Shown: in pieces, positions 1 to 6,865 of the stretch | How positions within the stretch are numbered: position 1 is the first letter of the stretch | Layout of the letters: every line of letters begins with the position of its first letter | Source of the DNA: Chitinophagaceae bacterium | Lineage (GTDB): Bacteria > Bacteroidota > Bacteroidia > Chitinophagales > Chitinophagaceae | DNA: 11,480 nt | Direction: 5' to 3' | Assembly (NCBI GenBank): GCA_025351145.1 | Contig: JANXWM010000198.1 | Span: 1-11,480 of the forward strand | Notes under the pieces: model-generated | The model's input: only the letters and a program-made list of their open reading frames with translations | Databases searched by the model: none | What the model was told of the DNA's origin: nothing | Translations under genes and position numbers: made by a program

Positions 1-243
1 AGGGCCAAATTATTTTCATGTCATTTGAAGGTTCAGGGCGATATAGGCTTATATTCTTTAAATTATCGCCGTTTAGGAGAAATGTAAAGAGTAAAAAAGG
101 GAAAATATTTTCGCTTTTAACAGTTGGTTGATCAATATTAACCAGGATTTCGCAGTTAGGTGTATTGGCTGTTGAAAGTCGCCAAATGTTATACTGTACA
201 GGTGTGCGACGCAAGGAACGATGCTCAAAGAACTGTTGTTTGG
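1..243 (-). other. open reading frame fragment running off the left edge, possible gene remnant
   Basis: On the minus strand one frame stays open from a stop near position 243 to the window edge, about 80 codons. Its translation (for example LVNIDQPTVKSENIFPF and LYRPEPSNDMKIIW near the edge) looks protein-like, but I recognise no family. The only Met is at 17-19, almost at the edge, and the upstream part of the frame runs through the dispersed repeat at 196-214, so no credible start is visible. It could be the 5'-damaged end of a gene continuing to the left, or chance in AT-rich DNA. Short plus-strand frames also run in from the edge and stop at 87 and 131, so coding here is undecided. Confidence 0.18.
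196..214 (-). repeat. dispersed 19-nt intergenic repeat, copy 1
   Basis: The plus strand reads gtacaggtgtgcgacgcaa, which matches the reverse complement of the 19-mer at 6573-6591 and 8430-8448 at 17 of 19 positions. Similarity continues past the core: the following bases ggaacgatg resemble the caggcgatg after the copy at 6669-6687. This is the only copy outside the right half of the window. Its function is unknown; its intergenic position suits a dispersed repeat family. Confidence 0.55.
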
Positions 244-439
244 CTCAAAAAAAAATCTATAGCAAAATTTGGAATTAATGATGTGTTATCATTTTAATAT
301 GAAGATTTCCAACTGCTGCTATAAATTCTCAAAAAGGATATATCTCAGCAAAAAAAAGTGCCTGATTGTTGTATTTTTTAAATGTGATATTTAAACCTGC
401 TTAGTGAAGGCTTGCTATACTTTAAAACTCCAATTAAAA
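215..439. other. intergenic stretch without recognisable genes
   Basis: AT-rich sequence with short A and T runs and stop codons in every frame. I see no RNA gene, no strong promoter match and no repeat beyond the copy at its left border. A GTG at 404 opens the frame of the downstream orphan gene, but that extension runs through the hairpin at 440-478 and is unlikely to be translated. Confidence 0.4.
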
Positions 440-478
440 AAGATAAATAATATTTTTTTGAAAAATATTATTTATCTT
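440..478. promoter_or_regulatory. perfect 18-bp hairpin ahead of the orphan membrane gene
   Basis: The arm 440-457 (agataaataatattttt with one further a in front) is perfectly complementary to 461-478, leaving only ttg between them. The stem is almost pure A/T. It ends 18 bases before the chosen ATG at 497, so it would lie in the 5' leader or at the promoter of that gene. It could act as a two-fold operator, a leader hairpin limiting translation, or the trace of a small mobile palindrome. It lacks the G/C core and trailing T-run of an ordinary terminator. Confidence 0.6.
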
Positions 479-496
479 AGCGAAAATCCAATTTGT

Positions 497-1030
497 ATGA
501 ACGACCAATTCATTCTTGCACTACTCGTGTTATGCATATATATAGCATATCATATTTACAGAAAAATAAGTAAATTTCATTATTGGGCAGATTTAAAGGC
601 TATTAAAGATGGTAATGAAACACGCATTTCGGAAATTGAGGTATCACTGTGCTTAAATTATTTATTATTTGCCCCAAGAATAAGTATATCAAGTGTTCAA
701 TTTCTTAATGGGGATGAACACATTGAGATGGATTGTTTAAACCTTGAGGCTTTATCAATTTCCAGTAAGAGAAATGCAGTAAACAAATCATTTTTATTCG
801 TTCCAAAAAATCAAAGTTCTTTTCCACTTTTTTCAAGTGCGAAAAATCAAATTATTATAAAATACAAAAAGAATTTTATTAATAAGACTTTGCTGATAAA
901 AAAACGGGATTTCACTTTTGACATAGCTGAATCAAAAAGTTTTGAATTTAGCAAATCAAAACCTACTGCAAACAGTTATTATCAAACAGTTTCAAATAGT
1001 ATTTACAGGTTGAATGTTGTGCCTCATTAA
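497..1030 (+). CDS. orphan hypothetical protein with one N-terminal membrane helix
   Basis: The protein is 177 aa from the ATG at 497 and I do not recognise its family. Residues 5-21 (FILALLVLCIYIAYHIY) form one strong hydrophobic helix followed by basic residues, which suggests an inner-membrane anchor with a short outer N-terminus. The remaining 150 residues are soluble, rich in Lys, Ser, Asn and Ile/Phe, and may be beta-rich; I see no catalytic motif. A longer version from GTG 404 would add 31 residues encoded through the 18-bp hairpin, so I prefer ATG 497. The gene converges on menG with 14 bases between stops and no terminator between them. It is AT-rich, as expected for an accessory gene. 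That it is coding rests on ORF length and the well-formed helix. Confidence 0.6.
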   Translation: MNDQFILALLVLCIYIAYHIYRKISKFHYWADLKAIKDGNETRISEIEVSLCLNYLLFAPRISISSVQFLNGDEHIEMDCLNLEALSISSKRNAVNKSFLFVPKNQSSFPLFSSAKNQIIIKYKKNFINKTLLIKKRDFTFDIAESKSFEFSKSKPTANSYYQTVSNSIYRLNVVPH

Positions 1031-1044
1031 AAAAACAAATAAAA

Positions 1045-1788
1045 TTATTTTGAGCCGCAATAAATGCAGCATATGCCCAAGCTAAGAGGTTTAAAATAAA
1101 TGTCTTTATATCCTGTTTGATGCATTAAAGAGGTAAATTGTTCGCGTTCGGGAAAAGCTTGAACTGAATCGTTCAGATACTTGTAAGCCAACTTATTATT
1201 CGCAAACATTCTTCCTGCCCCAGGAGCAATAATCTTCATGTAAAATTTATATAAGCTTGCAAAGCCCGCATTTTTTGGCTTTGAAAATTCAAGCACCACT
1301 AATTTCCCCCCGGGCTTTAATACCCTTATCATTTCCATTAACCCTTTTGTCAGGTTTTGAAAATTACGTGCACCAAAAGCAACTGTTACAGCATCAAAGA
1401 AATTATCAGGGTAATTAATTTTTTCACTGTCTCCATTGTATAATTTTATAACATTTTGAAGATTATGATTTTCAATTTTCTTTCTTCCCAATTCCAACAT
1501 ACCATCAGAAATATCTATACCAATAATTTTTTTTGGACGAAGGATATTGTAAGTCATTAATGCAACATCAGCAGTACCAGTTGCAACATCTAAAACTGTT
1601 ATAGGTCCTAATTCCTTTAATTGTGAAATTGCTTTTTTACGCCAACCAATATCAATGCCAGCACTAAGAAACCTGTTTAGAAAATCATAGCGAAAAGCGA
1701 TACTGTCAAACATCTTAGCTACCTGTTGTTTTTTGTCAAGGTTGCTTTCATTGTAAGGTACTATCTTATCGTGTTCAAACTTTAGCAT
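1045..1788 (-). CDS. menG: demethylmenaquinone methyltransferase (UbiE/MenG family)
   Basis: This SAM-dependent enzyme C-methylates demethylmenaquinone in the last step of menaquinone synthesis. As Bacteroidota use menaquinone, MenG is the better name than UbiE. From the ATG at 1786-1788 the protein is 247 aa, close to the family's usual length. Residues 27-50 carry the first UbiE signature (MFDSIAFRYDFLNRF followed by SAGIDIGWR). VLDVATGTADVAL at 65-77 is the SAM-binding glycine motif, IDISDGML at 91-98 is the motif with the ribose-binding acid, and RVLKPGGKLVVLEFS at 155-169 is the second signature. The frame is open to an ATG at 1890, but those 34 extra residues do not resemble the family. 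A minus-strand TATCTTTG lies just ahead of the chosen start. No other menaquinone genes are in the window. Confidence 0.95.
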   Translation of the reverse strand: MLKFEHDKIVPYNESNLDKKQQVAKMFDSIAFRYDFLNRFLSAGIDIGWRKKAISQLKELGPITVLDVATGTADVALMTYNILRPKKIIGIDISDGMLELGRKKIENHNLQNVIKLYNGDSEKINYPDNFFDAVTVAFGARNFQNLTKGLMEMIRVLKPGGKLVVLEFSKPKNAGFASLYKFYMKIIAPGAGRMFANNKLAYKYLNDSVQAFPEREQFTSLMHQTGYKDIYFKPLSLGICCIYCGSK

Positions 1789-1795
1789 ATGAATG

Positions 1796-1803
1796 CAAAG
1801 ATA
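1796..1803 (-). promoter_or_regulatory. possible -7 box of menG
   Basis: The minus strand reads TATCTTTG, a full match to the Bacteroidota TAnnTTTG element. It lies only 7 bases before the chosen menG ATG, so transcription would start at or just before the start codon and give an almost leaderless mRNA. I see no TTG at the expected -33 distance, so this may be chance. Confidence 0.22.
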
Positions 1804-1916
1804 AAGATTTGCTTTCCTCTGTTCCTTGTTGTTTAATTGTTGTATCAAACCGTTAAAAAAATATTTGCAAACCTTGGGTTTTCCCAACAAAAATTCAATT
1901 GGGGAATTCTACCTTC

Positions 1917-1919
1917 TAA
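1917..1919. repeat. left target-site duplication (TAA) of the IS
   Basis: TAA directly before the left inverted repeat is matched by TAA at 2800-2802 directly after the right one. A 3-bp duplication fits IS5-family groups that insert at TNA-type sites. Removing the element and one copy leaves the continuous site ccttctaagttttg. Confidence 0.75.
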
Positions 1920-2799
1920 GAAGCTGTTTAAAAACAGTTTGAAAATATTAATTATGTGGATAAGTGGGTAAAAAAGCTATCGCTTACCTGGAAATAAGGT
2001 GTACTAAGTGTGAATCATTACAAACTTAATCAGTATGACAAAATATCCAACAAACGTAAGTGATAGCCAGTGGATATTATATCAAAATTTTTAGATGTAG
2101 CACGTAGCAGGAAATATAGTTTACGGGAAATCGTAAATGCCATTTTATATATTGTAAAAACAGGTTGCCAGTGGAGGATGTTACCGGGGGATTTTGCACC
2201 ATGGAAATTGGCTTATTATTATTTTTCATGCTGGAAGAAATCAGGGGTTTTTGAAATAATACACGAATCACTGGTAGAAAAAATAAGGGTACAGCAAGGT
2301 AAAAACAAAGAGCCTGCGGTTGGTATTATTGATGCCCAGTCAGTAAAAAATACGCTTGTAAGCAGCGAGGATAAAGGTTTTGATGCGGGCAAGAAGGTAA
2401 AAGGTATTAAGCGGCACATTATTGTAGATACACTGGGGCTGGTGTTAGCAATGGCTATCCATGGTGCATCTGTTCAGGACAGGGATGGAGCTGTGGATGT
2501 AGTAAACAAAATGTTTGAAAGCTGGAAGAAAGAAATAAAAATATTTGCCGATGGCGGATACAGGGGCGAATTGAAAAAAACTATAAAAACAAAGTTTAAA
2601 ATAGAACTTGAAATAATAAAAAGAGATGAACTGCATACTTTTAAAATACTGCCGAAACGATGGATAGTAGGAAGAACATTTGCATGGATTGATACAAACA
2701 GGCGGAACTCAAAAAATTATGAACTGCTCAATAATACATGTGTGGCAATGGTGCATTTATCATTATAAGGATTATGTTGAATCGTTTTTAGACAGCTTC
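1920..2799 (+). mobile_element. IS5-family insertion sequence, 880 bp, probably inactive
   Basis: The ends are gaagctgtttaaaaac at 1920-1935 and its near-perfect inverted copy at 2784-2799 (one mismatch in 16). The element is flanked by a TAA duplication, and its 880 bp suits the short IS5 groups. It holds a single transposase gene reading rightwards, whose restored stop falls inside the right inverted repeat, a compact arrangement common in this family. It lies between menG and the glutamine synthetase genes, 131 bp upstream of the menG start and 285 bp before the GSII-like start, so it interrupts only intergenic DNA. Since the transposase is broken, this copy could move only if an intact relative elsewhere supplied the enzyme. 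Confidence 0.9.
2035..2791 (+). pseudogene. IS5-family transposase, two frameshifts and catalytic Glu lost
   Basis: DDE transposases cut and join the ends of their element. The natural start is the ATG at 2035, encoding MTKYPTNVSDSQW, the usual opening of these proteins. At 2071-2073 a run that should read GGG has only GG, shifting the frame; the family's QW(D/E)IISKFLD continues from 2073 in another frame. That second frame, openable at GTG 2070, gives 232 aa with DDE residues D88 (IIDAQSVKN) and D161 (FADGGYRGE). Where relatives have ERTFAW, this one has GRTFAW (G201, GGA at 2670-2672, one base from GAA). Near 2763 a second one-base loss creates an early stop at 2766-2768; the adjacent frame continues IRIMLNRF to a TAG at 2789-2791 inside the terminal repeat. 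With two bases restored the protein would be about 252 aa. Three independent lesions make a pseudogene likely. Confidence 0.85.
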
Positions 2800-2802
2800 T
2801 AA
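2800..2802. repeat. right target-site duplication (TAA) of the IS
   Basis: TAA directly after the right inverted repeat, pairing with TAA at 1917-1919. Confidence 0.75.
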
Positions 2803-3006
2803 GTTTTGATCCTCCTTTTAAGGATAAACGTAGAAATTAGATTGCCGATAAATTAAAAAATCCTTAATTTTTCTCCTTTCCCAAAATTGAAAGTGTAAAT
2901 ATCAAAATACTATAAATGGGAAAACTAGAGTTCATACATAGTAAATAATATTATATATTTATTTAAAAATAAAAATATTTGTAAAAATGAAATAAACTGA
3001 TTTTTT

Positions 3007-3038
3007 TTTCACTTAAATAAATTTTTTATTTAATTTTG
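3007..3038 (+). promoter_or_regulatory. probable Bacteroidota-type promoter of the GSII-like gene
   Basis: TAATTTTG at 3031-3038 matches the TAnnTTTG -7 element in full. The -33 side is weak, TTTC at 3007-3010 with a 20-base gap, where TTTG/TTG is expected 17-23 bases away. The implied transcript would start near 3042-3045, leaving a leader of about 40 bases before the ATG at 3085. The surrounding DNA is very AT-rich, as is usual ahead of Bacteroidota genes. No Shine-Dalgarno sequence is evident, which is common in this phylum. Confidence 0.45.
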
Positions 3039-3084
3039 CAACGTAATTGTTGAAAAATATATTAATTAATAATTTAATTTATCT

Positions 3085-4098
3085 ATGTCATTATCAAAAT
3101 TGGAATACATTTGGCTTGACGGTTATAAGCCCACTCAAAGCCTGCGGAGCAAAACAAAAATTGAAAAAGACTTTAATGGTTTACTTGAAGATTGTCCTAT
3201 TTGGTCATTTGACGGTTCTTCAACTGAGCAAGCTCCGGGTGGTTCTTCTGATTGTTTATTAAAGCCTGTATTTATTGTAAAAGATCCTCAACGGAAAAAC
3301 GCATATTTAGTTATGACCGAAGTATTAAATGCAGATGGTACACCACATCCATCTAATGGTCGTGCACTTATTGAAGATGACGACAATGACTTTTGGTTTG
3401 GTTTTGAACAGGAATATTTTTTATGGAATCCAGCTACAGCGAAACCCCTCGGTTTTCCTGAAGGTGGTTATCCACCACCACAAGGTCCCTACTATTGCTC
3501 TGTTGGTGCCAATAATGCTTATGGCAGAGAAATTATTGAGGAGCATCTTGATGTTTGCATTGAAGCAGGTCTTAATGTTGAAGGTATTAACGCAGAAGTT
3601 GCCGCAGGACAATGGGAATTTCAAATCTTTGCTAAAGGAGCGAAAGAGGCTGGTGACCAAATATGGGTTGCACGTTACTTGATGGAAAGAATTGGCGAAA
3701 AATACGGCGTTGCTATAAACTGGCATTGTAAACCATTAGGTGCACTTGACTGGAATGGTTCTGGTATGCATGCCAATTTTTCTAACAGTTTACTGAGAAA
3801 TGCCGGCAGCAAAGAAATATTCGACAAAGTATGTGAAGCTTTTCGCCCTGTAATTAAAGAACATATCGAAGTATACGGTGCAGATAATCATCTTCGTCTT
3901 ACTGGTAAACATGAAACTGCCTCTATCTACGATTTTTCATTTGGTGTTTCAGATCGTGGAGCATCTATTCGTATCCCTGTTATTGTTCCTGCCAAAGGCT
4001 GGAAAGGTTATCTTGAAGACCGTCGCCCAAATTCTGCAGCAGATCCCTACAAGGTAGCTGCTCGTATTATCAAAACAGTAAAATCGGTTGAAGCATAA
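3085..4098 (+). CDS. glutamine synthetase, short beta-grasp (eukaryote-like GSII) type
   Basis: The enzyme makes glutamine from glutamate, ammonia and ATP in the cytoplasm. At 337 aa it is much shorter than class I enzymes (about 450-470) and near the eukaryote-like class II length. The N-terminal beta-grasp half has WSFDGSSTEQAPG at 40-52. The catalytic part follows: FGFEQEYF at 105-112 (metal-binding Glu), NAEVAAGQWEFQ at 169-180, NGSGMHANFS at 224-233 (ATP/glutamate loop), NHLRLTGKHET at 268-278 and ASIRIP at 293-298, then EDRRPNSAADPY at 311-322. All key motifs are present, so it should be active. There is no class I adenylylation-type tail. It has its own probable promoter and a strong terminator, so it is likely transcribed apart from the GSIII gene 143 bp downstream. 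The ATG at 3085 gives the typical SKLEYIWLDGYKPT opening. Confidence 0.95.
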   Translation: MSLSKLEYIWLDGYKPTQSLRSKTKIEKDFNGLLEDCPIWSFDGSSTEQAPGGSSDCLLKPVFIVKDPQRKNAYLVMTEVLNADGTPHPSNGRALIEDDDNDFWFGFEQEYFLWNPATAKPLGFPEGGYPPPQGPYYCSVGANNAYGREIIEEHLDVCIEAGLNVEGINAEVAAGQWEFQIFAKGAKEAGDQIWVARYLMERIGEKYGVAINWHCKPLGALDWNGSGMHANFSNSLLRNAGSKEIFDKVCEAFRPVIKEHIEVYGADNHLRLTGKHETASIYDFSFGVSDRGASIRIPVIVPAKGWKGYLEDRRPNSAADPYKVAARIIKTVKSVEA

Positions 4099-4117
4099 AT
4101 TCTTCTCCTTTATAATT

Positions 4118-4158
4118 CTATAAAAAAACCTTTTGCATTGCAAAAGGTTTTTTTATAG
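4118..4158. terminator. strong palindromic terminator after the GSII-like gene
   Basis: A perfect 41-nt palindrome centred on 4138 begins 19 bases after the stop. The core arm ccttttgca is flanked by seven A on the left and seven T on the right, then ctata/tatag. In RNA this gives a long stem with a 3-5 nt loop followed by a U-run, as in an intrinsic terminator. Because it is symmetric, it could also terminate transcription from the opposite strand. It separates this gene from the GSIII gene. Confidence 0.88.
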
Positions 4159-4168
4159 ATCGCCATAA

Positions 4169-4201
4169 TTGGACTTATATAAATTAAGAATCGTATTTTT
4201 A
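4169..4201 (+). promoter_or_regulatory. weak candidate promoter of the GSIII gene
   Basis: TTG at 4169-4171 and TATTTTTA at 4194-4201 (one mismatch to TAnnTTTG) are 22 bases apart, within the usual range, and the box ends 40 bases before the ATG at 4242. A separate promoter is expected here because of the terminator just upstream, but AT-rich DNA gives many near matches. Confidence 0.28.
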
Positions 4202-4241
4202 ATAGGAATCAAATATTTATTTATAATTAAAGAAAGTAATC

Positions 4242-6437
4242 ATGGAATCATTGCGGTTCAAAGCTCTTCAAAATATTTCTTCAAACCCTTTTGAATTAAC
4301 AGTAGAAGGATCATCAAAGGTTACTTCCATCTTCGGTGAAAATGTATTTACATTAAAAACTGCACGGGAATATCTTAGTGATGAAGTTTACAAAAGCCTT
4401 GTAGGAAGTATAAAAGGTAGCAAAAAAATTGACCGCTCTGTGGCCAATCAGATAGCAAATGGAATTCGGGCCTGGGCCGAAAACAAGGGTGTTACGCATT
4501 ATACACATTGGTTTCAACCGCTTACCGGTACTACCGCTGAAAAACACGATTCTTTTTTTACTCTTAAGAGTGACGGTAGTCCCTTGGAAGAATTTGATGG
4601 TGCCGCTTTAATACAGCAAGAGCCAGATGCCTCATCTTTTCCAAGTGGAGGTTTACGCGCAACATTTGAGGCCCGTGGATATACAGGCTGGGATCCCTCT
4701 TCTCCTGCCTTTATTATGGAAATAGGAATGGGTAAAACATTATGCATTCCAACTATTTTTGTTTCTTACACAGGCGAATCGCTTGACTATAAAGCTCCAT
4801 TGATAAAAGCCATTGAAGCGTTAAATAAAGCCTCGGTTGATGTATGTAATTATTTCGATAAAAATATTACTAAAGTCACTCCAACACTTGGCTGGGAACA
4901 GGAATACTTTGTTATTGATGAAGCATTAGCTAATGCAAGGCCCGATCTTGTACAATGTGGACGAACAGTATATGGTGGGGCACCAGCTAAAGGCCAGCAA
5001 TTGGAAGACCACTATTTTGGTTCTATTCCCGAAAGGGTATACGCATACATGCGTGATTATGAAAAAGAAGCATACAAGCTCGGCATTCCTCTACGCACAA
5101 GGCATAATGAAGTTGCTCCTTCACAATTTGAATGCGCTCCAATATTCGAGGAAGTAAATCTTGCTGTAGATCACAATATCCTTTTAATGGACATTATGGA
5201 TCGTGTTGCCCGCCGCCACAGGCTAAAAGTATTATTGCACGAAAAACCTTTTGCAGGAATAAATGGAAGTGGCAAACACAATAACTGGAGCCTCGCCACC
5301 GATACTGGTGTGAACTTGCTGGCTCCAGGAAAAACACCAAAAACAAACCTGATGTTCCTCACTTTTTTTGTGAACAGCATCAAAGCAGTGCATGACTATT
5401 CTGACATCCTCAGAGCTTCCATTGCCTCTGCAGGAAACGATCATCGTTTAGGAGCTAATGAAGCACCGCCAGCTATAATATCAGTATTTATTGGTGAGTA
5501 TCTTTCAAAAGTGCTCAACGATATTGAAACAAGGGTAGGAGAAAAATTTGATGAACAGGATGAGGCCATACTTAAACTTGATCTTCACAGGAGCATCCCT
5601 GAATTATTGCTCGATAATACAGACCGTAACCGCACCTCACCTTTCGCTTTTACGGGTAATAAGTTCGAGTTCCGTGCTGTTGGTTCTGCAGCAAATTGTG
5701 CCAATGCAATGATCTCCCTCAATACAATCATGGCAGAAACACTTAAAACTTTTAAAAGCGAAGTAGATGCATTAATTGAAAAAGGTGAGAAGAAGGAAAT
5801 CGCTATTATGCATATCATTCAGAAATATATTGTAGAAAGCAAAAAAATACTATTCGAAGGCGATGGCTACAGCGAAGAATGGCACCACGAAGCAGAACGT
5901 CGCGGGCTGCCCAATGTGCCAACAACCCCACTGGCTCTTGATGCAATGCTTGCGGAAAAAAATATAAACCTTTTTGAAAACAACAATGTTTACAATCACC
6001 CCGAGCTGGAAGCCCGCCACGAAATAGAGCTCGAAAAATACATTAAGAAAGTTCAGATTGAGGCAAGGATAATGGGCGACCTTGCAATTAATCACATTTT
6101 GCCTTCCGCTATTGAATACCAGAACAAATTAATTGCAAATATTAAAGGGCTTAAAGAGTCAGGGTTACCTGAAAGCACTTATGCAAGTCAGCTTAAGATA
6201 CTCAAAGAAATATCAGAACATATACAGATTATTTATGCCAAGGTTGATGAAATGGTAGAGGCCCGCAAAATAGTCAACAACATGGATAACACCCGAACAA
6301 AAGCCATTGCTTACTGCAGCCAGGTAAAAGAGCCTTTCTTTGATAAAATCCGGTATCACGTAGATAAACTGGAGCACCTGGTAAGCGATGAAGAATGGAC
6401 TTTACCAAAGTACCGCGAAATGCTGTTTCTCAGATAA
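4242..6437 (+). CDS. glnN: glutamine synthetase type III
   Basis: A class III glutamine synthetase, the long form found in Bacteroidota and cyanobacteria, built as a double ring of twelve subunits. It makes glutamine from glutamate and ammonia with ATP. The 731 aa match the class length of roughly 700-730. The class-specific N-terminal region includes THYTHWFQPLTGTTAEKHDS at 85-104. The catalytic core has LGWEQEYFVID at 216-226 (metal-binding Glu), TRHNEVAPSQFE at 286-297, GINGSGKHNNWS at 339-350, GNDHRLGANEAPPAI at 398-412 and NRTSPFAFTGNKFEFRAVGS at 463-482. After it comes a long helical C-terminal region with many Glu and Lys. No motif is missing. The ATG at 4242 gives the usual MESLRFKALQ opening. 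It follows a GSII-like gene but is separated from it by a strong terminator, so the two can be regulated separately. The symbol glnN is the one used for this class. Confidence 0.96.
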   Translation: MESLRFKALQNISSNPFELTVEGSSKVTSIFGENVFTLKTAREYLSDEVYKSLVGSIKGSKKIDRSVANQIANGIRAWAENKGVTHYTHWFQPLTGTTAEKHDSFFTLKSDGSPLEEFDGAALIQQEPDASSFPSGGLRATFEARGYTGWDPSSPAFIMEIGMGKTLCIPTIFVSYTGESLDYKAPLIKAIEALNKASVDVCNYFDKNITKVTPTLGWEQEYFVIDEALANARPDLVQCGRTVYGGAPAKGQQLEDHYFGSIPERVYAYMRDYEKEAYKLGIPLRTRHNEVAPSQFECAPIFEEVNLAVDHNILLMDIMDRVARRHRLKVLLHEKPFAGINGSGKHNNWSLATDTGVNLLAPGKTPKTNLMFLTFFVNSIKAVHDYSDILRASIASAGNDHRLGANEAPPAIISVFIGEYLSKVLNDIETRVGEKFDEQDEAILKLDLHRSIPELLLDNTDRNRTSPFAFTGNKFEFRAVGSAANCANAMISLNTIMAETLKTFKSEVDALIEKGEKKEIAIMHIIQKYIVESKKILFEGDGYSEEWHHEAERRGLPNVPTTPLALDAMLAEKNINLFENNNVYNHPELEARHEIELEKYIKKVQIEARIMGDLAINHILPSAIEYQNKLIANIKGLKESGLPESTYASQLKILKEISEHIQIIYAKVDEMVEARKIVNNMDNTRTKAIAYCSQVKEPFFDKIRYHVDKLEHLVSDEEWTLPKYREMLFLR

Positions 6438-6459
6438 TACTTACTATCATTAATTATGC

Positions 6460-6495
6460 AAACCCCGCCAATTTTTTTTTGACGGGGTTTTCTTT
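6460..6495 (+). terminator. intrinsic terminator of the GSIII gene
   Basis: The arm aaaccccg at 6460-6467 pairs with cggggttt at 6483-6490 around a T-rich loop of 15 bases, followed by tcttt. It begins 23 bases after the stop. The G/C core and trailing T-run support an intrinsic terminator. Confidence 0.8.
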
Positions 6496-6572
6496 TACTT
6501 AGCCCTTAATATTATAAAAAGCTTCAAAAAAAATTCTCCTGAACCCGGCATAAGTAATTCTATTAAGCATCC

Positions 6573-6591
6573 TTGCGTCGCACTCTTGTAC
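6573..6591 (+). repeat. dispersed 19-nt intergenic repeat, copy 2
   Basis: ttgcgtcgcactcttgtac, identical over 19 bases to the copy at 8430-8448. It forms the left arm of an inverted pair with 6669-6687 (15 of 19 complementary), separated by 77 bases containing several short pyrimidine/GC-rich tracts. The pair could fold into a large hairpin or be the ends of a small non-coding element. Confidence 0.75.
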
Positions 6592-6668
6592 GTTCCTAAC
6601 AGCTTTGAGCTTTTGGTTGCTCCTGCTGCCAAATCGCTAAATGCCTTGTGCTACCCACTGTTCCAAAC

Positions 6669-6687
6669 GTACAAGTGAGTGACACAA
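6669..6687 (-). repeat. dispersed 19-nt intergenic repeat, copy 3 (inverted)
   Basis: gtacaagtgagtgacacaa, an imperfect inverted copy (15 of 19) of the element at 6573-6591. The caggcgatg after it recurs inverted next to the copy at 8430-8448 (catcgcct at 8421-8428), so the repeat is wider than the 19-base core. Confidence 0.6.
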
Positions 6688-6865
6688 CAGGCGATGATAG
6701 TAGCAATACAGTTTGTCAACAAAAGATTCAATATAAATAACAGGCTATAAATAGGCACCGTATTATTCCCGTACATAACAAGGATTTAAGTAATTCACAA
6801 ACATTTTTTATATTGTGTATGATATTTTATTATCTTAATTTTTCACTGCCTAAACAAAAACTGTT

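Larger units (their letters stand above)
6496..6865. other. gene-free region between GSIII and the first dehydrogenase gene
   Basis: About 370 bp with no supportable gene. The middle (6573-6696) is taken up by the inverted pair of dispersed repeats; the remainder is AT-rich and presumably holds the promoter of the gene at 6866. The DNA just before that gene (tattgtgtat, then tatcttaa) only loosely resembles TTG/TAnnTTTG, so I do not name a promoter. I see no tRNA or other structured RNA. Confidence 0.5.

Noticed and set aside
404..496. GTG-initiated N-terminal extension of the orphan membrane protein
   Set aside because: It would be translated through the perfect hairpin and would place 31 polar/basic residues before a helix that otherwise begins right after an ATG at 497.
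1789..1890. 34-residue N-terminal extension of MenG from ATG 1890
   Set aside because: The extension does not resemble the family, and the 247-aa form has the usual length.
2070..2768. Intact 232-aa transposase starting at GTG
   Set aside because: The usual opening residues lie upstream in another frame from ATG 2035 and the usual ending lies downstream in a third frame, so this is only the middle part of a broken gene.
3047..3726. Overlapping frames within the GSII-like gene on both strands
   Set aside because: They lie inside a complete, motif-rich glutamine synthetase and show no family features.
4353..6095. Antisense and alternate frames within the GSIII gene
   Set aside because: Shadow frames of a strongly supported long gene; no protein-like motifs or starts with support.
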